Below are positions 25,962 to 34,446 of a stretch of 64,000 bases of DNA, piece by piece. The notes under the pieces are model-generated. The model made no database searches. It worked only from the letters and a program-made list of their open reading frames with translations, and was not told the origin of the DNA. This stretch comes from JALSRK01 sp964461995 (GTDB lineage: Bacteria > Acidobacteriota > Terriglobia > Bryobacterales > Bryobacteraceae). Each line of letters begins with the position of its first letter. The stretch's first letter is position 1. The stretch spans positions 1-64,000 of the forward strand of contig CAYWXL010000007.1 in assembly GCA_964461995.1 (NCBI GenBank), given 5' to 3'. The position numbers and the translations under genes are program-made.

Positions 25962-28588
25962 GCGGCCCTCCTGCTTACCATCCGGTCGGCGGCGATGCGC
26001 AGCCTCTCGCGGCGGAGCTTGCGCAACGAGACGAAGATCAGCACGATGAGCACCGGAATCGGCGGCAGGCCGACTGCCAGAAGTTTGATCGTGTTTTGGA
26101 TGCGGCGCACGGAGGCTTCCATGGAGATGCGGGCGTTTTCGATCTGGCGGTCGCGCTCGTCCTCGATGTTGGCGCGGGCGACCTCGAGGCGGCGCTCCTC
26201 GGTGCGGCGGACGTTGGCGATCATGATCTCGCGGGCCTGCTCGTCGAGGTCGGGGCGCCGGCGGATCGCCTCGATGGCAGCTTCGAGACGGGCCCTGGCC
26301 TCGGCCAGACGCTTTTCGGCAATCGCCTGGGCCTCTTCGGTCTTCTTGATGCGCTCCTCTTCGTAAACCCGCGTGCGGGCCTCGACGGCCTCGAGCGTCC
26401 GGTGCTTCGGCCGGCGCTTACGCAAGGCGATGAAGGAGCGGTCTCCGGCGAGCTCGTCCACCGCGTTGAGGATGAAGGTCACATTGTCGAAGGTGAGGTT
26501 CTCGATGCCGCGGCGGCGGAGCTCGAAGAACTGCTCGCCGAACATGTCCACATCCATCACCACGACGGCGTTTACCGGCTTGTCACCCTCGCGCCGCACT
26601 CTTGCGGCAACGACGTAGCTTTCCTCGTCCGGCTTGTGGGTCAAGCCGCGGACCAGCGTGGCGCCAAAGATAGTCCGGCGAACGAGCTGGCTCCAGCGCA
26701 GGAGCCCAGAGTCCGGGCTTGTCATCATCAGCGGTGTGAATTCGGTCCCCTCCTTCCCCTTGATCGCTCCGCTATAGAGCAATACGACCTCCTGCAAGCC
26801 GGCGGTCATTTCTTCGGCGGGCTGAAAAGCCATTTCCGCACCGCTCGCCGGACTGATGAACAGCACCTCCTCGGGCAACTGGCGGAGCTGGGGATGCGGA
26901 TTGTAGCTGTCCCAGACGATACGGTCTTTCTGCCACTCGATGCCGAGAGCGTTGAGCAGGGGGGTGAGGTTCACCGGCACCGTCCGCGGCGCCGTAGAGA
27001 ACGGGCTTTGCGGGCCTTCGGCGGCGGCCGGCGAGAGGTCGAGGTTGAAGGCCGGGAGCGGATCGAGGGCCACCAGCACCGGCTTGCCGGTTTGGATGTA
27101 GCCGGCGAGGCGGTGCAGCTCGGCTCGCTCGAGCGTGTTGGGCAGCACGGCGATCAGCACGTCCAGATCTTCGGGGTAGTCCGAACCCGGCGGAACGCGG
27201 ACGACTTCGTACTGTTTCTTGAGCTCGGGGATGATCGACCAGTCCTGGTACTGGCGCTTCGCCTCGAAGTCGAAGCGTCCGAACAGGTGCGCTTTCGTAT
27301 CGAGGATGCCGACCTTGCGGCGCTCCGCCCGGGAGACGACGCGGATGGAACGCATCAGCTCGTATTCGACGGGCAGGCCGCGGTCGAAGAACGGGATGAC
27401 GAATTCCTCGCCGGCGCAAGTGAAGACCAGGCCGAGGAAGATCTCATCGGCAGCGGCTCCTCCGCCTTCCGCCGCCGAGACCTCGTGAGGCTCGATCCCG
27501 TACAGTTCTCGAGCTTCGCGGGCTTCCGGCGAATACTTCTCGGTATTGATGATGCGGACGAAGATCTTGTCGCGGCCGAGGGCGCTGAACTCAGTGAGGA
27601 AATCGATCAGGTTGCGGCGCACCTCGATGTAGCTCCGGGGTACCTCGCGGCTGAAATACGCCCGGATGAAGACGGGCTTGCGGGGATCGAGATTTTCAAT
27701 CAGGGCGACGGTCTCAGGAGCCAACGAGTGGATCTTCTCGCTGGTGACGTCCACCCGCCCGCCCAGCCGGCCGGCGAGGACGGTGGCCGATGCCACGATC
27801 GCGAAGACCGCGAGCCCCCGGAACGTCACATGGATCGCCATCTTCGGAGCACGAGGCCGCGCGGGCCACCGCTGCCGCCCGGCCAGTTGCACGCAGAGGT
27901 AAAGAACCCCGAGAGCCAGCAACAGGAAGTACACGACCGAGGAGGCGCTCACCACGCCGCGGGCCAGGTCGTGAAACTGTCCCACCACGGAGAGGTCCTC
28001 GGCCAACCTCCGGGCGTGCCCACTCAACAGCACCCCAGCGTGGTGCAGGAAAACGGGCACGGCGCAGAGCAAGGCCCCAAGGATGTAGGCGATGGTCAAG
28101 TTGTCGGTGAGCTGGCTCGCCAGCAGGCCGAGAGCGAGCAACGCCGCTCCCATGAGCCAGTAGCCGAGGTACGTGGAGACCATCAGCCCGAGATCCGGGC
28201 TGCCCAGGAAAAGCAGCACGACGACGTGGCTGAGGGAGAAGATCAGGGCGACCGAGTAGATACCCAGGGCCGCCAGGTACTTGCCGACGACAAGGGAAGC
28301 GTCGTCGGCCGGTAGGGTGAGCAGAAGCTCATCGGTCCCCTGCTTGCGCTCCTCAGCCCACAGACCCATGGTGATAGCCGGGGCGAGAAAGACGAGCAGG
28401 TAGGGGAAGTATTCATTGAGCTGATCGAGATTGGCCAGGTTATTGAGAAAGAAATCCTCCTGCCAGAAGGCGGCGACCGCGCTGAGAAAGACGAACAGGG
28501 TGATGAAAACGTAGCCGGTCGGATTGCGGAAATAGCTGGTGAATTCGCGCTTGAAAACGGCGGCGATCACTCTTCCCCGGCTGGGCAT
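25958..28588 (-). CDS. GldF-GldG-type fusion: ABC-2 permease joined to auxiliary extracytoplasmic domain
   Basis: An 876-residue fusion. Residues 1 to about 245 are an ABC-2 permease with six membrane segments, including RNPTGYVFITLF and EERKQGTDELLLTLP, a typical GldF signature. Residues ~255-700 are a GldG-like auxiliary domain beginning with its own membrane segment and VTSEKIHSLAPET. Residues ~720-830 form a highly charged Arg/Glu coiled coil, then a last membrane segment (LPPIPVLIVLIFVSL). In many bacteria the two halves are separate genes. The start overlaps the ATPase gene by 22 bases and the stop overlaps DUF4340. Without the other gliding genes this is best seen as a general exporter. 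Confidence 0.88.
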   Translation of the reverse strand: MPSRGRVIAAVFKREFTSYFRNPTGYVFITLFVFLSAVAAFWQEDFFLNNLANLDQLNEYFPYLLVFLAPAITMGLWAEERKQGTDELLLTLPADDASLVVGKYLAALGIYSVALIFSLSHVVVLLFLGSPDLGLMVSTYLGYWLMGAALLALGLLASQLTDNLTIAYILGALLCAVPVFLHHAGVLLSGHARRLAEDLSVVGQFHDLARGVVSASSVVYFLLLALGVLYLCVQLAGRQRWPARPRAPKMAIHVTFRGLAVFAIVASATVLAGRLGGRVDVTSEKIHSLAPETVALIENLDPRKPVFIRAYFSREVPRSYIEVRRNLIDFLTEFSALGRDKIFVRIINTEKYSPEAREARELYGIEPHEVSAAEGGGAAADEIFLGLVFTCAGEEFVIPFFDRGLPVEYELMRSIRVVSRAERRKVGILDTKAHLFGRFDFEAKRQYQDWSIIPELKKQYEVVRVPPGSDYPEDLDVLIAVLPNTLERAELHRLAGYIQTGKPVLVALDPLPAFNLDLSPAAAEGPQSPFSTAPRTVPVNLTPLLNALGIEWQKDRIVWDSYNPHPQLRQLPEEVLFISPASGAEMAFQPAEEMTAGLQEVVLLYSGAIKGKEGTEFTPLMMTSPDSGLLRWSQLVRRTIFGATLVRGLTHKPDEESYVVAARVRREGDKPVNAVVVMDVDMFGEQFFELRRRGIENLTFDNVTFILNAVDELAGDRSFIALRKRRPKHRTLEAVEARTRVYEEERIKKTEEAQAIAEKRLAEARARLEAAIEAIRRRPDLDEQAREIMIANVRRTEERRLEVARANIEDERDRQIENARISMEASVRRIQNTIKLLAVGLPPIPVLIVLIFVSLRKLRRERLRIAADRMVSRRAA

Positions 28589-29358
28589 TGTTCCTCCTCA
28601 GGGGCGGCGGGCGCCGGCTCCGGATCCTCTTCGCCCGTGAGCACGTAGAAAGCCTTCTCCATGGAGCCGTATTTTTCGGCCATTTCGCCGGGGAGGCCGT
28701 CGAAGACGATACGGCCGCCGGCGATCATAATGACACGGTCGGCGACGGCCTCCACCTCCTGCAGGATATGGGTGGAGAGCAGGATGGTCTTGGTCTTGCC
28801 CAGCTCCCGGATCAACCGCCGGACCTCGCGGATCTGGTTAGGATCGAGGCCCGTTGTCGGCTCGTCCATGATCAGGACGTCCGGCTCATGGAGAAGCACC
28901 TGGGCCATTCCCACCCGCTGCCGGTAGCCTTTCGAAAGTTTCGAGATGCTCTTTTCGAGGACCTCGTCGAGGGCGCACTGGGTGACGACGTCCTCGATGC
29001 GGCGACGGAGCCGGCTGCCGGTGAGTCCGCGAGCCTCGCCGAAGAATTTCAGCAAACCCAGGGGCGTCATGTCGGGGTAAAGGGGGCCGTTCTCGGGCAG
29101 GTACCCGAGGCGGGCCGCGCCTTGGCGGCGCTCGGTGAGGATGTCGTAGCCGGCGATTCGGGCGGTTCCCTCGCTAGGGGAGAGGAAACCCGTGAGCAGC
29201 TTCATGGTGGTGGACTTACCGGCGCCGTTCGGCCCTAAAAAGGCGGCCACCTGGCCTTGGGGGACCTGGAAAGAGACATCGCGGATAGCGGCGAAGTCAC
29301 CGTAGAACTTGCTCAGTCCCACGGCCTCGATCATCGGCGAGCCGTTCGTCTCTGCCAT
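28567..29358 (-). CDS. ABC exporter ATP-binding protein (GldA-type)
   Basis: The 263-residue ATPase of the exporter encoded downstream. Walker A is GPNGAGKST, the signature is LSKGYRQRV, Walker B is VLIMDEPTTGLDP and the switch His is in LLSTHIL; the C-terminal tail is Glu/Pro-rich. ATG 29358 (MAETNGSP) is chosen; ATG 29334 (MIEAVGLSKFYGD) is nearly as likely because the conserved domain begins there. The frame is open to 29478 but those residues look non-coding and would touch the previous gene. First gene of a three-gene unit with the permease fusion and DUF4340. Confidence 0.93.
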   Translation of the reverse strand: MAETNGSPMIEAVGLSKFYGDFAAIRDVSFQVPQGQVAAFLGPNGAGKSTTMKLLTGFLSPSEGTARIAGYDILTERRQGAARLGYLPENGPLYPDMTPLGLLKFFGEARGLTGSRLRRRIEDVVTQCALDEVLEKSISKLSKGYRQRVGMAQVLLHEPDVLIMDEPTTGLDPNQIREVRRLIRELGKTKTILLSTHILQEVEAVADRVIMIAGGRIVFDGLPGEMAEKYGSMEKAFYVLTGEEDPEPAPAAPEEEQCPAGEE

Positions 29359-29474
29359 TGCGATTGAGTTGTCGTGCTGGTGTCCGGTGCAAGCAGCGGT
29401 GAAGACCGCCTCTCTTCTAGAATACGGCACCGTAGCGGGCCGCGCCGCGGACGCCGGCCGGGCGCCTAAACCTG

Positions 29475-30248
29475 TCACTTTTCGGGCATCGGACGTTCCG
29501 GAGGGCCGTCATAGACGAGCCCTTCGGCATCGACCGTCTCGAGCGGCTTGTACCGAGTCTGTTCCTCTACCGCATGGGCCACGAGACCGGCGACGCGGGA
29601 CATCAGGAACAGGCCGTTGGCCGCCTCCTTCGGGAAGCGGATTTCGCAGAGCAGCGCGGCGATCGCCCCATCGATGTTGATAGGGAGCCGCGTTTCCATC
29701 GCCTGGGACACGGCCCGTTGCAGATGTTGGATCTGCTCGATGTATGGCCCCTCGATTCCCTGCTCGTGAGCATAGGCGAACAACCGCGTGACCCGGGGAT
29801 CGTCGGTGTGGTCCCGCCCGCCGATGCCGGCGATCCGAAGACCGCGCGACCGGTAGCGGGTGACCAGCTCGGTAGCTGCCTCGAACGGGTCCAGCCCCAT
29901 GCCGACGCACTCCTCAAGGATGCTCATGCAGTCCTCGATCGCCCCGCCGTGATAGCGGGTGACCGCGAGCACGCCGGCCGCGACCGCCGAACTCAGGGGA
30001 GCCCCGGTATTCGCCACGATGCGGGCCGCCTTCGCCGTGGGAGCCGCTGGGCCGTGGTCGATCACCGAGACCAGGATGGCTTCCAGAATGTTGCCCGCCT
30101 TGGCGTCCGGCAGTTCCCCGACGAGGAGCAGGTACGCTGCCTGGCCGAAGCTGACACGTCCGATGAGGTCACGGATCCGGTAGCCTCGAAGCAGAACGCG
30201 ATCCGGCCCCGCCCACGAGACAGAAGTTTTCAGAGTGTCGGGACTCAT
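29475..30248 (-). CDS. Short citrate-synthase/citryl-CoA-lyase-like protein with altered active site
   Basis: A 257-residue member of the citrate synthase superfamily, of the short type related to citryl-CoA lyase and the C-terminal part of ATP-citrate lyase. FGQAAYLLLVGELP, DHGPAAPT and YHGGAIEDCM are typical. The block that normally reads GFGHRxHTxDPR is GIGGRDHTDDPR here, so the His that contacts oxaloacetate in citrate synthase is replaced by Gly. The product may be inactive in the usual reaction or use another substrate. ATG 30248 (MSPDTLKTS) follows AAAGGGTAG at good spacing. It is transcribed with, but 116 bases before, the ABC exporter genes. Confidence 0.8.
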   Translation of the reverse strand: MSPDTLKTSVSWAGPDRVLLRGYRIRDLIGRVSFGQAAYLLLVGELPDAKAGNILEAILVSVIDHGPAAPTAKAARIVANTGAPLSSAVAAGVLAVTRYHGGAIEDCMSILEECVGMGLDPFEAATELVTRYRSRGLRIAGIGGRDHTDDPRVTRLFAYAHEQGIEGPYIEQIQHLQRAVSQAMETRLPINIDGAIAALLCEIRFPKEAANGLFLMSRVAGLVAHAVEEQTRYKPLETVDAEGLVYDGPPERPMPEK

Positions 30249-30409
30249 TTCACTACCCTTTTTACTACTCGGCGCCAGCGATGAAAAGGGGAGGTCGAGC
30301 GCCCGCACACGGACTGCTTACGCCTCCCTTGGGCGCCGCCGCTCCCGGCCCTTCGTGACCGTGCACCGCTGTTGTCGGGGACGCGCGGGCCCGGGCGCCG
30401 GTTACTGTT

Positions 30410-31783
30410 TCACTTCATCCGCCGTGGTTCTACAAGCATTTCCGTTTCCACACCCCGGTCTCCCTGGCTTTCCATCCATTCGTGGAGCCGGCTCTTGAGT
30501 TTTTCGATGGTGGCTCGGTATTGCGGCCGTCCCGCCAGGTTTCGCTGCTCGAAGGGGTCCTGTTGCAGGTCGTAGAACTCCTCGGCCGGCCGGTGCAGGT
30601 AGCGATTCACGATGCGCCGGGCGGCGGGATCCGTCTTCGCCTTCTCGACCCAGGTGTCCCAATAGTTGTAGCGGTCCGGGCGGGTGACGGCGTTGGAGAA
30701 CTCCGCCTCGTGGTTCAGGTTGAGGATCAGTTTGTAGCGGCCCGTGCGGATCGAGCGTATGGGGTAGCAGTCCGAGCCGTTGATGATGCCGCGGGTGGTG
30801 TGGACCCCGTAGGCGACGGAGCTGTGGCGGCGGGTTCTGCCTTCCAGGACAGGCATGAAGCTACGGCCGTCGATGTCTTCGGGGGGTGAGCTGCCGGCGG
30901 CCTCGATCAGCGTGGGCAGCCAGTCCACGCCCTGGACGATAGCGTGGACGAGCCGGCCCTTCGGGATGCGGCGGGGCCAGCGGAGGATGGCGGCTTCGCG
31001 GAGGCCGAGGTCGTAGCAGGTCCACTTGGCGAAAGGGAAGCCGCTTCCCTGCTCGCTGCAGAAGAGGAAGATCGTGTCCTGGGCCTGGCCGCTCGTCTCG
31101 ACGAGCTCCATCGCGCGGCCGACCTCCTGGTCGAGGTACTCGCACTCGGCGTAATAGGCGGCCAGAGTTTTCCGCGTGAGAGGCGTATCCACCCAATATT
31201 CGGGGACGCGCAAGCGGTCCACGGGGTGGCGCGAGGGATCGCCCTTGTCGTAGGGCGCGTGCGGCTGGTGGGAGCAGACGAAGAGGCAGTACGGTTCCTT
31301 GTCGTTGCGGCGGATGAACTCCTCGATGGCGCCGAAGTCGAGTTCCTGGCCATCGGGCAGGTACTCGAACGGGTAGGCGTTCCGCGGGCCGAAGTGGCGC
31401 TTGCCCGCCAGGCCGACGCGGTAGCCGAGCTCCAGGAAGTAGCTGGGCCAGGTCCTGATGCCGGGCTTGATCTGGGAGTGGTTTGGATAGGCCCCATTGC
31501 GGACCGGGAAGATGCCGGTGTACATCTGCTGGCGCATGGGGGCGCACATGGCGGTGGCGGTGAAGGCGCGCGTGAACCGGATCCCCTGCCCGGCGAGACG
31601 GTCGATGTTGGGGGTGGCGGTGTGGCCGCTGCCGTAGCAGCCGACCTCGGTGTAGGAGAGGTCGTCGGCGATGAAGACGAGAATGTTCGGGCGTCGCGCG
31701 GCCTCTGCGCGGCTCGGGCGGACGATCCAGGGCCCGGCTCCGGCGGAGGCGCCCAGGAATCCCCGTCGCGTGATGGCTCTCAT
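30410..31783 (-). CDS. Tat-exported sulfatase
   Basis: A 457-residue arylsulfatase-family hydrolase that removes sulfate esters, probably from sulfated polysaccharides. TRRGFLGAS is a Tat signal. PNILVFIADDL provides metal-binding Asp residues, and TAMCAPMRQQMYTG contains CxPxR (Cys80, Arg84), where the Cys is converted to formylglycine; KRHFG and DTPLTRKTLAAYYAECEYLDQ are further conserved blocks. No formylglycine-generating enzyme is encoded in the window. AAAGGAG precedes the ATG. It is divergent from the ROK kinase gene and may act with the heparinase-like lyase at 54130. Confidence 0.93.
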   Translation of the reverse strand: MRAITRRGFLGASAGAGPWIVRPSRAEAARRPNILVFIADDLSYTEVGCYGSGHTATPNIDRLAGQGIRFTRAFTATAMCAPMRQQMYTGIFPVRNGAYPNHSQIKPGIRTWPSYFLELGYRVGLAGKRHFGPRNAYPFEYLPDGQELDFGAIEEFIRRNDKEPYCLFVCSHQPHAPYDKGDPSRHPVDRLRVPEYWVDTPLTRKTLAAYYAECEYLDQEVGRAMELVETSGQAQDTIFLFCSEQGSGFPFAKWTCYDLGLREAAILRWPRRIPKGRLVHAIVQGVDWLPTLIEAAGSSPPEDIDGRSFMPVLEGRTRRHSSVAYGVHTTRGIINGSDCYPIRSIRTGRYKLILNLNHEAEFSNAVTRPDRYNYWDTWVEKAKTDPAARRIVNRYLHRPAEEFYDLQQDPFEQRNLAGRPQYRATIEKLKSRLHEWMESQGDRGVETEMLVEPRRMK

Positions 31784-31975
31784 ATCGGCAATCTCCTTTC
31801 CGGCGGCGGCGCAATTCGATCACTCGCCGCCGTCGCCGGCCCGCGTGCCGCGATGTTCCGGCATTCGCAGCTGGACTCCATTCTATGTGTTCGAGCGGTC
31901 GCCGGCGCAGGGTTTCCAGGCGCGCGGCGCCGGCCTTGGCGGAGCGCTCAGCCGGTCCGCAGAACGCGGTGGATT

Positions 31976-31984
31976 TGTTATGAT
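31976..31984 (+). promoter_or_regulatory. Extended -10 box (TGTTATGAT), leaderless type
   Basis: TG-T-TATGAT ends 8 bases before the ATG at 31993. No Shine-Dalgarno is present in the TCGGCTTC between them. It should drive the ROK-to-GGT gene run. Confidence 0.5.
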
Positions 31985-31992
31985 TCGGCTTC

Positions 31993-32913
31993 ATGCTGGA
32001 GTACTCGATCGGGGTTGACTTGGGCGGCACAAACCTGCGGGCGGCCGCGATTTCCCCCTCGGCCGAGATCCTGGAGCGGATCACCGGATCGACGAACCTG
32101 GACGCCGGCCGGGAGGCGGTTCTCAACGACATCGTGGAGAGTATCCAGGCGCTGAAGGAACGCCTGGGGCCCAATGGCTTGATCGGCGTCGGCATCGGCG
32201 TGGCCGGCTTCATCGACATGCGCCGGGGCGTCATCGTCGGGTCGAACAACCTGCCGGAGCTCGAGGGCGTGCCGATTCTCGAGGAGATTGAACAGCGTCT
32301 CGGCGCCCGGGTGTTTCTAGAGAACGACGCCAACGCGGCGGCGCTCGGCGAGAAGTGGGCCGGGGCCGGCAAGGACGTGGACGACCTGGCGCTGCTGACG
32401 CTGGGTACGGGCATCGGCGGGGGGATCATTTACCAGGGGCGCGTGATGCACGGCTTCGTCGGCATGGCGGGCGAAGTGGGGCACATGATGGTGGTGCCGA
32501 ACGGCAATCCTTGCGGCTGCGGCAACCACGGGTGCCTCGAAAAGCACGCTTCCGCACGGGCCGTGGAGGGCATGGCCTATATGATCGGGCTGGGGGAGAA
32601 TCTCACCGCCCGCGACGTCTTCGACCTTGCCGAGCAAGGCAACGAGCTGGCCCGGCGGGTCTTCCGGCGGATGGGCGTGGCGCTCGGGATCGCTCTGGCT
32701 ACGCTGGTCAACTTGTTCAACTTCCCGCTCTACTTGCTGGGCGGCGGCGTACTGGGCGCCTGGAAATATTTCGCTCCAGCGATGATGGAGGAGGTCGAAC
32801 GGCGCTCGTTCACCTACCGGAACACGAAGACGCGGATCGAGAAGGCCGTGCTGGGCAACGAGGCCGGACTCTATGGAGCGGCTTATCTGCCGATCCAGGC
32901 GCGGGCATCATAG
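31993..32913 (+). CDS. ROK-family glucokinase-like sugar kinase
   Basis: A 306-residue ASKHA-fold kinase. GVDLGGTNLR is the phosphate-1 motif, ENDANAAALGE carries the catalytic Asp, GTGIGGGII is phosphate-2, GEVGHM is the sugar/zinc histidine motif and CGCGNHGCLEK (residues 174-184) the ROK zinc site. It is most like bacterial glucokinases, phosphorylating glucose or a similar hexose with ATP. It has no N-terminal DNA-binding domain, so it is an enzyme rather than a ROK repressor. It leads a run with xylulokinase (36 bases downstream), priA, the SpoU-family methyltransferase and gamma-glutamyltransferase. Confidence 0.93.
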   Translation: MLEYSIGVDLGGTNLRAAAISPSAEILERITGSTNLDAGREAVLNDIVESIQALKERLGPNGLIGVGIGVAGFIDMRRGVIVGSNNLPELEGVPILEEIEQRLGARVFLENDANAAALGEKWAGAGKDVDDLALLTLGTGIGGGIIYQGRVMHGFVGMAGEVGHMMVVPNGNPCGCGNHGCLEKHASARAVEGMAYMIGLGENLTARDVFDLAEQGNELARRVFRRMGVALGIALATLVNLFNFPLYLLGGGVLGAWKYFAPAMMEEVERRSFTYRNTKTRIEKAVLGNEAGLYGAAYLPIQARAS

Positions 32914-32949
32914 AGTAGGGAAACATTTCAGCGACGAGAGGTAGCACTC

Positions 32950-34446
32950 ATGTACTGGCTCGGAATCGATATCGGCACGGGCGGATCCCGCGCGCTCCTG
33001 GTGGACGAGGCGGGCCGGGTGCGGCACGGATTTACGGCTCCGCACGAGGAGATGCGCATGGAGCGGCCGCTGTGGGCCGAGCAGCGGCCCGAAAACTGGT
33101 GGGACGCGGCGCAGGCCGCGATCCGCGGGGTTCTGAAGCAGGCGGGCGCGTCGGGCAAGGACGTCCGCGGCGTGGGTCTCTCCGGTCAGATGCACGGGCT
33201 GGTCATGTTGGACGCCGCAGGCGAGGTGATCCGTCCCGCGCTGATCTGGTGCGACCAGCGGAGCCAGCCGCAGGTGGACGCGATCAACGCCAAGGTCGGC
33301 AAGGACAACGTGGTGGCGTTCACCGCCAACCCCGTACTCACCGGCTTCACCCTGCCGAAGCTGCTGTGGGTGCGGGACAACGAGCCGCAGAACTTCGAGA
33401 AGTTGCGCAAGGTGCTGTTGCCGAAGGACTACGTGCGCTACCGGCTGACCGGCGAGTTCTACACTGAGGTCTCGGACGCTTCGGGCACGTCGATGTTCGA
33501 CGTGGTGATGCGCAAATGGTCCACCCGCATGATGAGCAGGCTGGGGTTGGACCTCTCGATCCTGCCGAACGTGGTGGAGTCGGTGGAGCTGACCGGGACC
33601 GTGACTCCGGAGGCCGCCGAAGCGACAGGGCTGGCGGCAGGCACGCCGGTGGTAGGCGGCGCCGGGGACCAGGCGGCGAGCGCGGTGGGCAACGGCATCG
33701 TGGAGCCGGGCGTAGTTTCTTGCACGTTGGGCACCTCCGGGGTCGTCTTCGCGCACATGGAGCGGCCGAATTACGACAACGCCGGGCGCGTGCACACCTT
33801 CTGCCACGCGGTTCCGGGCAAGTGGCACGTAATGGGCGTCACGCAGGGAGCTGGACTGAGCCTCCAGTGGTTCCGGAACCAGCTCGCGCCAGGAACGAGC
33901 TACGATGCGCTCACGGCTGAGGCGGCCCAGTCGCCCCCGGGCGCCCAAGGGCTGTTCTGGCTTCCTTATTTGATGGGTGAGCGGACGCCGCATCTGGACC
34001 CCACCGCCCGCGGCGGCTGGATCGGCATCACCGCCAAGCACACCCGAGCGGACCTGATCCGAGCCATCATCGAGGGGGTTTCCTATAGCCAGAAGGACTG
34101 CCTGGGAATCATCGAGGAGATGGGCGTACCGGTGGAGTCGGTGCGGGCCTCGGGCGGCGGCGGCCAGAGCGCGTTCTGGCGCCAGGTGCTGGCCGATGTC
34201 TTCGGGAAACGGGTGGCGGCGCTGGAGAGCCAGGAAGGATCGGCGTACGGGGCGGCGCTGCTGGCCATGGCCGGGACAGGCGGTTTCTCTTCGGTTCCGG
34301 AGGCCTGCCGGGCGGCGGTGAAGGAGGTCAGCTCGGTGGAGCCCCGGGCGCGCGAATCGCAGATCTACCGCCGGGCCTACGAAGTCTACAAAGCCCTTTA
34401 TCCGTCGTTACGCCCCTTCTACGGGCTGATCGATGGCTTGCGCTGA
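32950..34446 (+). CDS. xylB: Xylulokinase
   Basis: This 498-residue FGGY-family kinase phosphorylates D-xylulose to xylulose 5-phosphate, feeding the pentose phosphate pathway. GIDIGTGGSR opens the N-terminal domain, GLSGQMHGLV and IWCDQRSQ are XylB-typical substrate motifs (catalytic Asp in CDQR), and SGGGGQSAFWRQVLADVFG is the FGGY C-terminal signature. GAGAGG precedes the ATG. No xylose isomerase is in the window. The 3' end overlaps the priA start by 14 bases. Confidence 0.93.
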   Translation: MYWLGIDIGTGGSRALLVDEAGRVRHGFTAPHEEMRMERPLWAEQRPENWWDAAQAAIRGVLKQAGASGKDVRGVGLSGQMHGLVMLDAAGEVIRPALIWCDQRSQPQVDAINAKVGKDNVVAFTANPVLTGFTLPKLLWVRDNEPQNFEKLRKVLLPKDYVRYRLTGEFYTEVSDASGTSMFDVVMRKWSTRMMSRLGLDLSILPNVVESVELTGTVTPEAAEATGLAAGTPVVGGAGDQAASAVGNGIVEPGVVSCTLGTSGVVFAHMERPNYDNAGRVHTFCHAVPGKWHVMGVTQGAGLSLQWFRNQLAPGTSYDALTAEAAQSPPGAQGLFWLPYLMGERTPHLDPTARGGWIGITAKHTRADLIRAIIEGVSYSQKDCLGIIEEMGVPVESVRASGGGGQSAFWRQVLADVFGKRVAALESQEGSAYGAALLAMAGTGGFSSVPEACRAAVKEVSSVEPRARESQIYRRAYEVYKALYPSLRPFYGLIDGLR

